Origin: DASVAL01 sp035649575
GTDB taxonomy: Bacteria; Planctomycetota; UBA1135; UBA2386
DNA: 5,112 nt
Direction of reading: 5' to 3'
Assembly (NCBI GenBank): GCA_035649575.1
Contig: DASRJH010000329.1
Span: 1-5,112, forward strand
Shown: positions 1 to 5,112 of the stretch, in pieces
Numbering within the stretch: position 1 is the first letter of the stretch
How the letters are laid out: every line of letters begins with the position of its first letter
Translations under genes and position numbers: made by a program
The notes under the pieces: generated by a model
What the model saw: only the letters and a program-made list of their open reading frames with translations
What the model was told of the DNA's origin: nothing
Database searches by the model: none

Positions 1-2
1 CA

Positions 3-77
3 GCGATCCTGCTCGCCGCGTTGCTGCTCGTCTGGCGCGGCATCACCGGCATGCAGGGTGGATGCTGTTGCCACTGA
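3..77 (+). CDS. C-terminal end of a membrane protein with a Cys-rich tail (5' truncated)
   Basis: Only the last 24 codons are visible, ending in TGA. They read as a hydrophobic stretch of Ala, Leu, Ile and Val closed by Trp-Arg, which looks like the end of a transmembrane helix. A short glycine-containing linker and a final Gly-Cys-Cys-Cys-His follow. A single helix followed by a short Cys-rich tail recalls the small FeoB-associated Cys-rich membrane proteins, but the same ending could belong to any membrane protein with a metal-binding or thiol tail. The protein's N-terminus and length are outside the window, so no function is assigned. The frame is chosen because it alone gives a coherent membrane segment and a stop just before the next gene's signals. 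Because only 75 bases are seen, a chance open frame cannot be excluded. Confidence 0.45.
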   Translation, partial: AILLAALLLVWRGITGMQGGCCCH

Positions 78-90
78 GGACGCGCGGCGC

Positions 91-119
91 TTCACCACGC
101 CGTCCGGATCTGCTACACA
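91..119 (+). promoter_or_regulatory. possible promoter with extended -10
   Basis: TTCACC at 91-96 and TACACA at 114-119 are separated by 17 bases. The second is preceded by TGC (111-113), as in an extended -10 element. Four of six and three of six bases match the sigma-70 hexamers. It sits between the stop of the truncated membrane protein and the 110-residue gene, about 25 bases before the GTG at 145. This is a sequence match only and is weak. Confidence 0.25.
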
Positions 120-132
120 TGAGGACTCTCCC

Positions 133-139
133 AGGGAGG
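133..139 (+). promoter_or_regulatory. ribosome binding site deciding the GTG start at 145
   Basis: AGGGAGG lies five bases before the GTG at 145, an almost perfect anti-16S match at the usual distance. It favours this start over the GTG at 58, which would overlap the preceding gene, and supports the plus strand as the coding strand here. Confidence 0.6.
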
Positions 140-144
140 TGCCA

Positions 145-477
145 GTGGTCACCACGAACCGAAAGTTTCCGAGGCCGAACGGATACTCCCGCCAGAACGG
201 CAAACGCGACGCGGAACGGCTCGTAGCCGAGGATCTCGAACCCGAGCCCCCGAGTCGGTTGCCGCGCGCACACGGCACGAGCCCGGTGCCGCACTCGCGC
301 GCCGAACTCGAATTCGGGCCGAGGATGCCGCGCAATGGGCTCGACCTGCGCGCGGTCGCCGCGCAAGCGCACTGGCAGCACCAGATGAGGCTCATGCTGC
401 TGCGTCTCGGCAAGCGGCTGCTGCGTTTCGCGCGGCGGCAGGGCAAGCGCCTGTTCCATTGGATCGCCTGGAAGTAG
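145..477 (+). CDS. Unrecognised 110-residue protein with a cationic amphipathic C-terminal helix
   Basis: I do not recognise this protein. From the GTG at 145 it has 110 residues. Residues 1-65 are polar, rich in Pro, Arg and Glu, and look disordered. From about residue 66 it becomes helical. The segment 81-110 carries ten Lys/Arg and no acidic residue, with leucines spaced to form a hydrophobic face, and it ends in aromatic residues (F104, W106, W109). This pattern suits a membrane-surface or nucleic-acid binding helix; that is inference. There is no signal peptide and no long transmembrane segment. The start is fixed by the AGGGAGG site five bases upstream, and the stop lies 44 bases before the EEP enzyme, so the two are probably cotranscribed. 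A competing minus-strand open frame (43-459) has lower third-position GC (my rough count about 75% against 85%) and no clear ribosome binding site, but it is not fully excluded. Confidence 0.55.
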   Translation: MVTTNRKFPRPNGYSRQNGKRDAERLVAEDLEPEPPSRLPRAHGTSPVPHSRAELEFGPRMPRNGLDLRAVAAQAHWQHQMRLMLLRLGKRLLRFARRQGKRLFHWIAWK

Positions 478-510
478 GCGCGGGCGGAACGCCGCAGGTG
501 CCGCATGATC

Positions 511-515
511 GGAGG
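511..515 (+). promoter_or_regulatory. ribosome binding site deciding the TTG start at 522
   Basis: GGAGG is followed by a six-base spacer and then TTG at 522. This places the start of the EEP enzyme immediately before its first beta strand. The alternative upstream TTG at 459 lies inside the preceding gene and would add 21 residues that look unrelated to the fold. Confidence 0.6.
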
Positions 516-521
516 CTGCAG

Positions 522-1265
522 TTGCCGCTGACCGTCCGCGTCGTCTCCTGGAACGTGCACAAGTGCACCGGCGGGCTCGATCGCCGCTACGATCCGGAAC
601 GCATCGTGGCCGTGATCGAGGCAGCCAACCCCGACGTGGTGTTGCTGCAGGAGGTCGCTCAGCTCGGCCGCTGGTATCACCACGACTGCCAGGTCGACGT
701 GCTCGGCTGTGCCCTCGGCATGCCGCATCGCAGCTACTTCGTGAACGTTCGCCTGGGTCCGCGGCGCGGCGAGTATGGCAACGCGATCCTGAGCCGTTCG
801 CCGATCGCGACGAGCGAGAACATCGATCTCACGCTGCGCAACCACAAACCGCGCAGCGTGCTGCACGCCGAGCTGCGACTGCCCACGGCCGGGCACACGC
901 GCACGCTGCACGTCTTCAACCTGCACCTCGGTCTGCGCGGAGCCGAACGCGGCGAGCAGCTGCAGCGTTTCCTCGCGCACAAGACGCTGCGTTCGCTGCA
1001 CCAGCACACACCCGTCCTCGTCGCCGGCGACTTCAACGACGTCTGGGGCACGCTCGGCCCCCGGCACCTGGTTCCGGCCGGTTTTCGCGGGCCGACGCGA
1101 CGGTTGCGCACGTTCCCGGCCTGGGCACCCGTGCGGGCACTCGATTCGCTCTACGTGCGCGGCGACCTCGACCTCGTCTCGCTCGAACGTCCTCGCAACG
1201 CGAGGACGCGCATGGCCTCCGACCACTTGCCGCTCGTCGCCGAACTGCGCGTGCTGCCGCCGTAG
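522..1265 (+). CDS. Endonuclease/exonuclease/phosphatase (EEP) family hydrolase
   Basis: A metal-dependent phosphoesterase of the DNase I-like EEP fold (PF03372 type). The 247 residues from the TTG at 522 span one whole domain with every expected motif in order. These are SWNVH with metal-site N11, LLQEV with E44, GNAILSR at 86-92, FNLHLG with catalytic H135, AGDFND with D170 and N172, ALDSLYV with D208, and SDHLPL with D234 and H235. The active site therefore looks intact. No signal peptide or membrane segment is seen, so the enzyme is probably cytoplasmic. The SWNVHKCTGG opening and the DSLYVRG/SDHLPL ending resemble the YbhP-like group, some of whose members sit beside cardiolipin synthases, but no such gene is visible here. 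The substrate (DNA, RNA, phosphoinositide, sphingomyelin or other phosphodiester) cannot be told from sequence. It follows the 110-residue gene by 44 bases and probably shares its transcript. Confidence 0.93.
   Translation: MPLTVRVVSWNVHKCTGGLDRRYDPERIVAVIEAANPDVVLLQEVAQLGRWYHHDCQVDVLGCALGMPHRSYFVNVRLGPRRGEYGNAILSRSPIATSENIDLTLRNHKPRSVLHAELRLPTAGHTRTLHVFNLHLGLRGAERGEQLQRFLAHKTLRSLHQHTPVLVAGDFNDVWGTLGPRHLVPAGFRGPTRRLRTFPAWAPVRALDSLYVRGDLDLVSLERPRNARTRMASDHLPLVAELRVLPP
1188..1208. repeat. perfect 9-bp inverted repeat inside the EEP gene
   Basis: The arms at 1188-1196 and 1200-1208 are exact reverse complements around a three-base AAC loop. Transcribed, they would give a tight GC-rich stem-loop about 55 bases before the stop codon. 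The DNA encodes the Arg-rich bridge before the SDH motif, so the repeat may simply be a by-product of Arg and Pro codons. Confidence 0.5.
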
Positions 1266-1269
1266 TGCC

Positions 1270-1297
1270 CCCCACGCGGGTGATGGTTTGCGTGGGG
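1270..1297 (+). terminator. hairpin after the EEP gene, possible terminator
   Basis: CCCCACGC (1270-1277) and GCGTGGGG (1290-1297) are perfect 8-bp arms with a 12-base loop, starting five bases after the EEP stop codon. Position and stem strength suit a transcription terminator for the preceding unit. There is no T-run after the stem, so intrinsic termination would be atypical; an mRNA-stabilising stem is the alternative. Confidence 0.45.
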
Positions 1298-1348
1298 CGG
1301 AGCCCTCTCGCCGCGCCGCCGCGTTCAGCCCTCGCGATGAGGTCAGTG

Positions 1349-1358
1349 CGTGATCACG
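1349..1358. repeat. 10-bp palindrome CGTGATCACG in the intergenic stretch
   Basis: A perfect palindrome about 45 bases upstream of the weak promoter-like element before the HEAT-repeat gene. It could be a binding site for a dimeric regulator. At this length it could also arise by chance. I see nothing else recognisable between the hairpin and the promoter-like element. Confidence 0.25.
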
Positions 1359-1403
1359 TTGCCGATGGCGAGGCAGATGGCCCTGGCGATTGTTCCGCCG
1401 CTT

Positions 1404-1433
1404 GTGACGCGCGACACGACACGCTGCTATTCC
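1404..1433 (+). promoter_or_regulatory. possible promoter giving a nearly leaderless transcript
   Basis: GTGACG (1404-1409) and TATTCC (1428-1433) lie 18 bases apart, with TGC directly before the second, as in an extended -10. Transcription would start about six or seven bases after the -10, at or next to the GTG at 1438. That would explain why the gene lacks a Shine-Dalgarno sequence. The hexamer matches are only partial. Confidence 0.25.
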
Positions 1434-1437
1434 GTGC

Positions 1438-2439
1438 GTGACCATCGAAACCTGCAGTCGTCTCGCATCCGTCTTGTGCACGCTGCTCGCCATCGCCGGG
1501 GCCGTGCCCGCCCAGGAAGTCGTGATGGCCTCGGGTGAGTCGATCCCGGGCAAGGTCGTGTCGGTGGCAGGCAACCGCGCGAAGATCGAGATGGCGGGTG
1601 GCGGTTTCCGCATGGCCGACGTGCGCACGATCGATCGCGAACGAACCGCAGATGGCGCGACCAAGCACCCTGCGGCGAAGCTCGCCGACGGTGGCCTCTC
1701 GCCGGCGATCGAGGGACGGCTCGCGCGCTTGCAGAAGGGTGAGGTTCTCGCGCTTCCCGAAGTGATGCTGCTGACCGAGAACTGCACGGCCGCACTCGTG
1801 GCCGAGCTGCAGAAGCTCGTCGCTGGCAAGAGTGCGGCCGTTCGCGTCGCGGCGAGCCAGGCCCTCGCGATGACGGCGACGAAGGAGGGCGTCCGCGCGG
1901 CGCTCGATGGAGCGCTCGCCGACAACACGGGTGCGCTGTGGCGCGAGGTCGCCAATGCGCTGACCAGCGGCGCGTGCCTCGGCGCGATCGAAGAGCTCAC
2001 GGCTCGAGCGGACATCGAGAAGGGACTCACGAGCAAGGACAAGTCGGTGCGGCGGGCGTGCGCGTGGATCGCGACCAAGCTCGGTTCGCAGGAAGCGATC
2101 CCGGTGCTCGCGACGTTCATCGCGGACTCCGATCATCACGTGCGGGAGTCCGCGGCGATGTGTCTCGCGGAGGCGGGCAACGACGCGGGCGCCAAGGTGC
2201 TGCTCGCGATCTGCAAGCGCGAGCGGTCACCGGCGATGGAGGCCAACCGCGACGCGGACCAGGCGACGCGCGACCTCGTGGCGCGTGCGACGCTGCGTGA
2301 GCGCGTCTTGGCGTGTGAGCTGCTCGGCAAGCTGCATCATGCGGCTGCCGCTCCGACCCTCACGGCTCTCGGCAAGCACGCCGATGCGGCGATCGCGGCG
2401 GCCGCGCAGAAGGCGCTCGCCGAACTGACCGCGAAGTGA
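1438..2439 (+). CDS. Secreted HEAT-repeat protein
   Basis: A 333-residue protein predicted to be exported and to act as a binding scaffold. Residues 1-25 form a Sec signal peptide: a short polar start, a hydrophobic core (about 9-22) and a Val-Pro-Ala/Gln cleavage site after A25. Cys14 lies within the core, so this is not a lipobox. Residues 27-68 look like a small beta domain (GKVVSV, AKIEM, VRTIDRE). From about 95 the protein is all helical with HEAT-like pairs: VRVAASQALA near 135-144, LWREVANAL near 167-175, VRRACAWIATKLGS near 204-217 followed by AIPVLATFI, VRESAAMCLAEAG near 235-247, and a last pair near 287-330. No catalytic motif is seen, so protein-protein interaction is the likely role; the partner is unknown. 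The GTG start is chosen because it begins the signal peptide, but no Shine-Dalgarno sequence precedes it. It appears to be a single-gene unit, converging on the DUF4388 gene. Confidence 0.88.
   Translation: MTIETCSRLASVLCTLLAIAGAVPAQEVVMASGESIPGKVVSVAGNRAKIEMAGGGFRMADVRTIDRERTADGATKHPAAKLADGGLSPAIEGRLARLQKGEVLALPEVMLLTENCTAALVAELQKLVAGKSAAVRVAASQALAMTATKEGVRAALDGALADNTGALWREVANALTSGACLGAIEELTARADIEKGLTSKDKSVRRACAWIATKLGSQEAIPVLATFIADSDHHVRESAAMCLAEAGNDAGAKVLLAICKRERSPAMEANRDADQATRDLVARATLRERVLACELLGKLHHAAAAPTLTALGKHADAAIAAAAQKALAELTAK
2121..2154. repeat. perfect 10-bp inverted repeat inside the HEAT-repeat gene
   Basis: CGCGGACTCC at 2121-2130 is matched exactly by its reverse complement at 2145-2154, with a 14-base loop. 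It encodes the turn and start of the HEAT helix around residues 229-239. It could form an mRNA stem-loop or a protein-binding site in DNA, or be a coincidence of GC-rich codons. Confidence 0.5.
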
Positions 2440-2456
2440 CCGACGCTGGCTGCTCG

Positions 2457-2469
2457 CGGCGCCCCGCCG
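2457..2469. terminator. small GC hairpin in the convergent gap
   Basis: CGGCG and CGCCG form a 5-bp stem around a three-base loop in the 30-base gap between the two convergent stop codons. Its location would suit a bidirectional terminator, but the stem is short and no T-run flanks it on either strand, so the call is weak. Confidence 0.2.
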
Positions 2470-3288
2470 TTACTTCGTGAGGTCGCGCAAGGCCTCGTCG
2501 GCGGCGCGCGCGCTGTCGAGCAGCAGCATGTTCGCGTTCAACCGCAGCTTCTGTTCCGCCAACAGGCACGGACCCGCCCAGAACAGGAACTCTCGCGGCA
2601 TCGAGGAGAACAGCCGGTGGAACAGGCGGCGGATCTGCGTCTCGAGCGCACGCAGCAGTTCGTCGCGCGTCACGCGCTTTTCCTCGACGCTGCGGGCGCC
2701 GAGACGTTGGCCCTTGTTCCCGTCGAGCAGTTCCAGCAGCGCGACCTGCGTCAGCACACCCTGCTCGACGAGGATGTCGCCGAGTCGCTGGCCGGCCGGC
2801 GCAAAGTCGCTGTGCGCATGGACGATGTCGCCGTCGTCGATCTCGATCCAGAACACCTCTTTCTCGGTGAACACCTGCAGGACGCCACTGCGTTGGGCCT
2901 GGCTCAGGAAGGCCACGTAGTCCGGGGTCGGCACGAGGCCACCCTGCGCGTGCAGTACGAGTTGGTGTTTCTCGCTGGGCGCCGAGCCGGATGGCCGCTT
3001 CGTCGGGTCCGACAGCGCGCTGCCCTCGGTGTGCAGCATGATCTGTGTCAGCTCCATGACACCCGCCGGACTGGCCGGCCGCAGCGGCAGGAACGTGTTC
3101 TGGGTGCCCGAATCGAGCAGTACGCTCGCTTCCGACAGGTGGTTCTCGGCTGCCTGCAGGGTCTCGTGGTCGATGGCTTTCTTGCCGCGCCCCAGCTGGC
3201 GCGCCTTGAGCGCCACGTGCCGGCACATCAGCACCAGCGTCCACAGGCGGCTCTTCATCTCCTTCGTCGTCTCGTCGGTCTTGACCAT
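2470..3288 (-). CDS. DUF4388 (PATAN-like) domain protein
   Basis: A 272-residue soluble protein. The C-terminal half, about residues 118-270, matches the DUF4388/PATAN pattern. Residues 135-160 (SGVLQVF, FWIEIDDGDIVHAHS) form the beta strands that end in the family's G-x-I-x-x-A/H motif. RLGDILVEQGVLT (168-180) is followed by helices, then REFLFWAG near 232-239, and the closing NANMLLLDSARAADE (251-265) is typical of the family's end. Such domains occur in bacterial signalling proteins, often beside response regulators, GTPase-regulating or motility modules; the biochemical role is poorly known. Residues 1-65 are an additional helical region, and about 90-108 is a polar linker. No receiver, kinase or DNA-binding domain is visible. 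The ATG at 3288 is preceded on its strand by GGGGGT about six bases away, which fixes the start. It is divergent from the glycosyltransferase gene. Confidence 0.82.
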   Translation of the reverse strand: MVKTDETTKEMKSRLWTLVLMCRHVALKARQLGRGKKAIDHETLQAAENHLSEASVLLDSGTQNTFLPLRPASPAGVMELTQIMLHTEGSALSDPTKRPSGSAPSEKHQLVLHAQGGLVPTPDYVAFLSQAQRSGVLQVFTEKEVFWIEIDDGDIVHAHSDFAPAGQRLGDILVEQGVLTQVALLELLDGNKGQRLGARSVEEKRVTRDELLRALETQIRRLFHRLFSSMPREFLFWAGPCLLAEQKLRLNANMLLLDSARAADEALRDLTK

Positions 3289-3475
3289 GCCGTCACCCCC
3301 GACCGATCTTTCGACCGTCGCGCGTGGTCAGGTGGAATGGGACGCTGGACGCAACACGAGAAACCCGGCAACGCGGTGCCATGGGCGCGTGGTCTCGCAG
3401 GCCGTGAACTTCGCGCCGTCGCTGTTTTCCAGCTGACGATCCGCCCCTGCTGCGGTTGAGTTGACTGCAGCTCCG
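3289..3475. other. divergent intergenic region
   Basis: The 187 bases between the oppositely oriented DUF4388 and glycosyltransferase genes must hold control signals for both unless they are read from elsewhere. I find the DUF4388 ribosome binding site (GGGGGT on the minus strand, 3295-3300) but no convincing promoter hexamers on either strand, no strong hairpin and no good small gene. Confidence 0.5.
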
Positions 3476-5112
3476 ATGGCCCGGCTCACTGTTCGCCTCC
3501 TGACCCCGCTGTTTGCGCTGGCGATGTCGGTCGTGGTCGCGGTCGTGGCCCTGGCATGTCTCGTGCTGGTGCTGCTCGTCGACGTGCTCTTCGCACCGTG
3601 GGTGGCCAGAAGGCGCAGGACGCCGCAGTATCGCGCGCGGTCGACCTCCAGTGCTTCGATCGTCGTCGTGTCGTGGAATGGAATGCACTTCCTGCGCACG
3701 CTGCTGCCTTCGCTGGCGCGCGCCGTCGACGAGCACGGCGGCGATCACGAGATCATCGTCGTCGACAACGGCAGCACGGACGGCACCGTGGCATGGCTGC
3801 GGTCCGAGCACCCGGCCGTGAAGGTCGTGGCGCTGCCCGAGAACCGGTTCTTCGTGCGCGGCATCCGCGCGGGAGTCGAGGCCGCCACGCGCGACGTCGT
3901 CGTCTTCCTGAACAACGACATGGAGGTGCGGCCCGGCTTCCTCGCGCCGCTGCTCGACGGCCTGCGCGACCCACGCGTCTTCGCGGTCACGGCCGAAGTG
4001 TTCTTCCGCGATCCGCACAAGCGCCGCGAGGAGACCGGCCGCACGCGCGGCGAGATCCGCCGCGGGTGGTTGAAGCTCGCGCACGTGTTGCCGGCGCGCG
4101 ACGAACGCGAGCTCGCGTATGTGCCCGCGTTCTGGGCGGGCGGCGGCAGTTCGGCTTTCGACCGCCGCTTGTTCCTCGAGCTCGGTGGCTTCGACGACCT
4201 CTACGACCCGTTCTACATGGAGGACACGGACCTGTCGTACCAGGCCTGGAAGCGCGGCTACGACGTCCTGTTCACCTCGCGCGCCAGCGTGTGGCACGAG
4301 CACCGCGGCACGAGCCGCAAAGTCTTCGGCGACGACTTCGTCGACAACATGATCCGGCGCAACCAGCACCTGTTCCTGTGGCGCAGCGTGACGGACTGGC
4401 GGCTCATGGTCTCGATCCTCGCGCTGCTGCCGCTCACGAGCCTCGCGCGCGCGCAGCGACCAGGAGCGAGCCACGCGAGCGGTCTCTGGTTCGAGCTGCG
4501 CGCGTTCGGCAAGGCGCTGCCGCGGTTCCCGCAAGCGCTCTGGAAACGCTGCCTTGCGCGGAGGTTCTACGTGCGTTCGGATCGCGAGGTCTGCGAGCTC
4601 TCGGCCTCGGTGCGGCGGTATCGCGACGCAGGCCGCGCGGAGCTCGGCGCGGTCGCGACGCCGAAGAGCGGGGGCCTGCGCATTCTCGTCATGAGTGCGC
4701 GGATGCCGCAGCTCGGCATCGACGGGTCGTGGGTGCTCTGGCAACGCCTCGTCGAGCTCGCGCGGAACCACCGCGTGACTCTGTTCGCGTTCGTCGACGA
4801 ACCGGACAGTCCGGCCGCAGACGAACTGCGCCGCCACGGCATCGAGGTCGTGACATGCGTGCGCGAACGCAACCGCCGGCCCGGCAACCTGCACCACGAG
4901 GTGCCTCTCCGCCTCTGGCGCGACTATGGCGCAGACTCGATGTTGCGCGCGGCGCTGCGTGTGCTCGAGGGCACCGACCACGACCTACTGCAGGTCGAGT
5001 ACATCGAGATGGCGCACCTGCTGCGCGGACGACTGCGCGGCGAACGGGCCGTCTACACGTGTCACGAGAGCCTTGCGCTCGCCGCGCTGCGCCGGCGGCA
5101 GGCCGCGCGTGG
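3476..5112 (+). CDS. Membrane-anchored GT2 glycosyltransferase fused to a GT-B glycosyltransferase (3' truncated)
   Basis: 545 codons are open to the window's right edge; the stop is not seen. Residues 8-35 form a long hydrophobic helix followed by RRRR (45-48), so the catalytic parts probably face the cytoplasm. Residues 60-280 are a GT-A fold of the GT2 rhamnosyltransferase-like group: SIVVVSWNG (61-69), VDNGSTDGT (96-104), the DxD-equivalent LNNDMEV (145-151), GGGSSAF (222-228), the acceptor-base motif MEDTDLSYQ (248-256) and WHEH (273-276). A linker with a short hydrophobic patch (310-320) leads to a second Rossmann start at 401-408, with GIDGSW (414-419) and LLQVEYIEM (504-512), which fits the N-terminal half of a GT4-like GT-B enzyme. 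The protein probably transfers two sugars from nucleotide-sugar donors to a surface polysaccharide or glycolipid; donors and acceptors are unknown. The ATG has no strong ribosome binding site; TTG at 3461 is an alternative start in the same frame. Confidence 0.9.
   Translation, partial: MARLTVRLLTPLFALAMSVVVAVVALACLVLVLLVDVLFAPWVARRRRTPQYRARSTSSASIVVVSWNGMHFLRTLLPSLARAVDEHGGDHEIIVVDNGSTDGTVAWLRSEHPAVKVVALPENRFFVRGIRAGVEAATRDVVVFLNNDMEVRPGFLAPLLDGLRDPRVFAVTAEVFFRDPHKRREETGRTRGEIRRGWLKLAHVLPARDERELAYVPAFWAGGGSSAFDRRLFLELGGFDDLYDPFYMEDTDLSYQAWKRGYDVLFTSRASVWHEHRGTSRKVFGDDFVDNMIRRNQHLFLWRSVTDWRLMVSILALLPLTSLARAQRPGASHASGLWFELRAFGKALPRFPQALWKRCLARRFYVRSDREVCELSASVRRYRDAGRAELGAVATPKSGGLRILVMSARMPQLGIDGSWVLWQRLVELARNHRVTLFAFVDEPDSPAADELRRHGIEVVTCVRERNRRPGNLHHEVPLRLWRDYGADSMLRAALRVLEGTDHDLLQVEYIEMAHLLRGRLRGERAVYTCHESLALAALRRRQAAR
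4105..4118. repeat. 14-bp perfect palindrome inside the glycosyltransferase gene
   Basis: ACGCGAGCTCGCGT reads identically on both strands. It lies in codons between the NND and MED motifs of the GT2 domain. No companion copy was noticed, so chance in GC-rich coding DNA is the simplest explanation. Confidence 0.4.

Noticed and set aside
43..459. Minus-strand open frame of 138 codons over the 110-residue gene
   Set aside because: It has lower third-position GC, no clear ribosome binding site, and runs antisense to two plus-strand genes. The plus frame has a strong ribosome binding site. Kept in mind as an alternative.
563..1441. Plus-strand open frame of 292 codons overlapping the EEP gene
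   Set aside because: Its translation is Arg/Ala-rich and featureless, while the overlapping frame encodes every EEP motif.
1354..2139. Minus-strand open frame of 261 codons opposite the HEAT-repeat gene
   Set aside because: The product is Arg/His-rich without domains. The plus frame has a signal peptide and HEAT repeats.
3300..3317. Two copies of CGACCG 12 bases apart in the divergent gap
   Set aside because: The six-base direct repeat is too short in GC-rich DNA to support an operator call.
2617..3459. Plus-strand open frame of 280 codons opposite the DUF4388 gene
   Set aside because: The minus strand gives a recognisable DUF4388 domain with a well-placed ribosome binding site; the plus frame is its shadow.
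3526..3550. Repetitive GTCGTGG-like tract
   Set aside because: It simply encodes the Val/Ala-rich transmembrane helix of the glycosyltransferase.
3293..4981. Long minus-strand open frame (562 codons) opposite the glycosyltransferase
   Set aside because: The plus strand encodes a complete set of glycosyltransferase motifs over the same bases. The minus translation is a low-complexity Arg/Ala/Glu/His product without recognisable domains, as expected for the antisense of a high-GC gene.

Overview
High-GC bacterial DNA, GC-rich at third codon positions, with GTG and TTG starts alongside ATG. I see no tRNA, rRNA, CRISPR array, insertion sequence or phage gene. The gene content (an exported HEAT-repeat protein, a DUF4388/PATAN protein, a large glycosyltransferase fusion, an EEP-fold phosphoesterase) fits a Gram-negative lineage with large genomes such as Planctomycetota or Myxococcota. 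That placement is inference only.

Layout. The left edge carries the last codons of a plus-strand membrane protein that ends in a Cys-rich tail (3-77). After a short gap with a possible promoter come two closely spaced plus-strand genes. The first is an unrecognised 110-residue protein with a strikingly cationic, aromatic C-terminal helix (145-477). The second is a 247-residue endonuclease/exonuclease/phosphatase-family enzyme (522-1265), best started at a TTG behind a clear Shine-Dalgarno sequence. A 172-base intergenic stretch (1266-1437) holds a GC-rich hairpin, a 10-bp palindrome and a weak promoter-like element. A secreted HEAT-repeat protein follows (1438-2439). It converges, with only 30 bases between stops, on a minus-strand DUF4388 protein (2470-3288). 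A 187-base divergent gap then leads to a plus-strand gene (3476 to the right edge) encoding an N-terminally membrane-anchored GT2 glycosyltransferase fused to the start of a GT-B (GT4-like) glycosyltransferase; its 3' end lies outside the window.

How the genes relate. Only the 110-residue protein and the EEP enzyme look like one transcription unit (44-base gap, same strand, each with a good ribosome binding site). The HEAT, DUF4388 and glycosyltransferase genes appear to be separate units, and nothing ties them into one pathway. The glycosyltransferase probably belongs to a surface-polysaccharide or glycan-assembly locus continuing to the right. I did not find a clear new defence or mobile system. 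The most unusual items are the two-domain glycosyltransferase, the 110-residue protein, and several perfect inverted repeats, three of them inside coding sequence.
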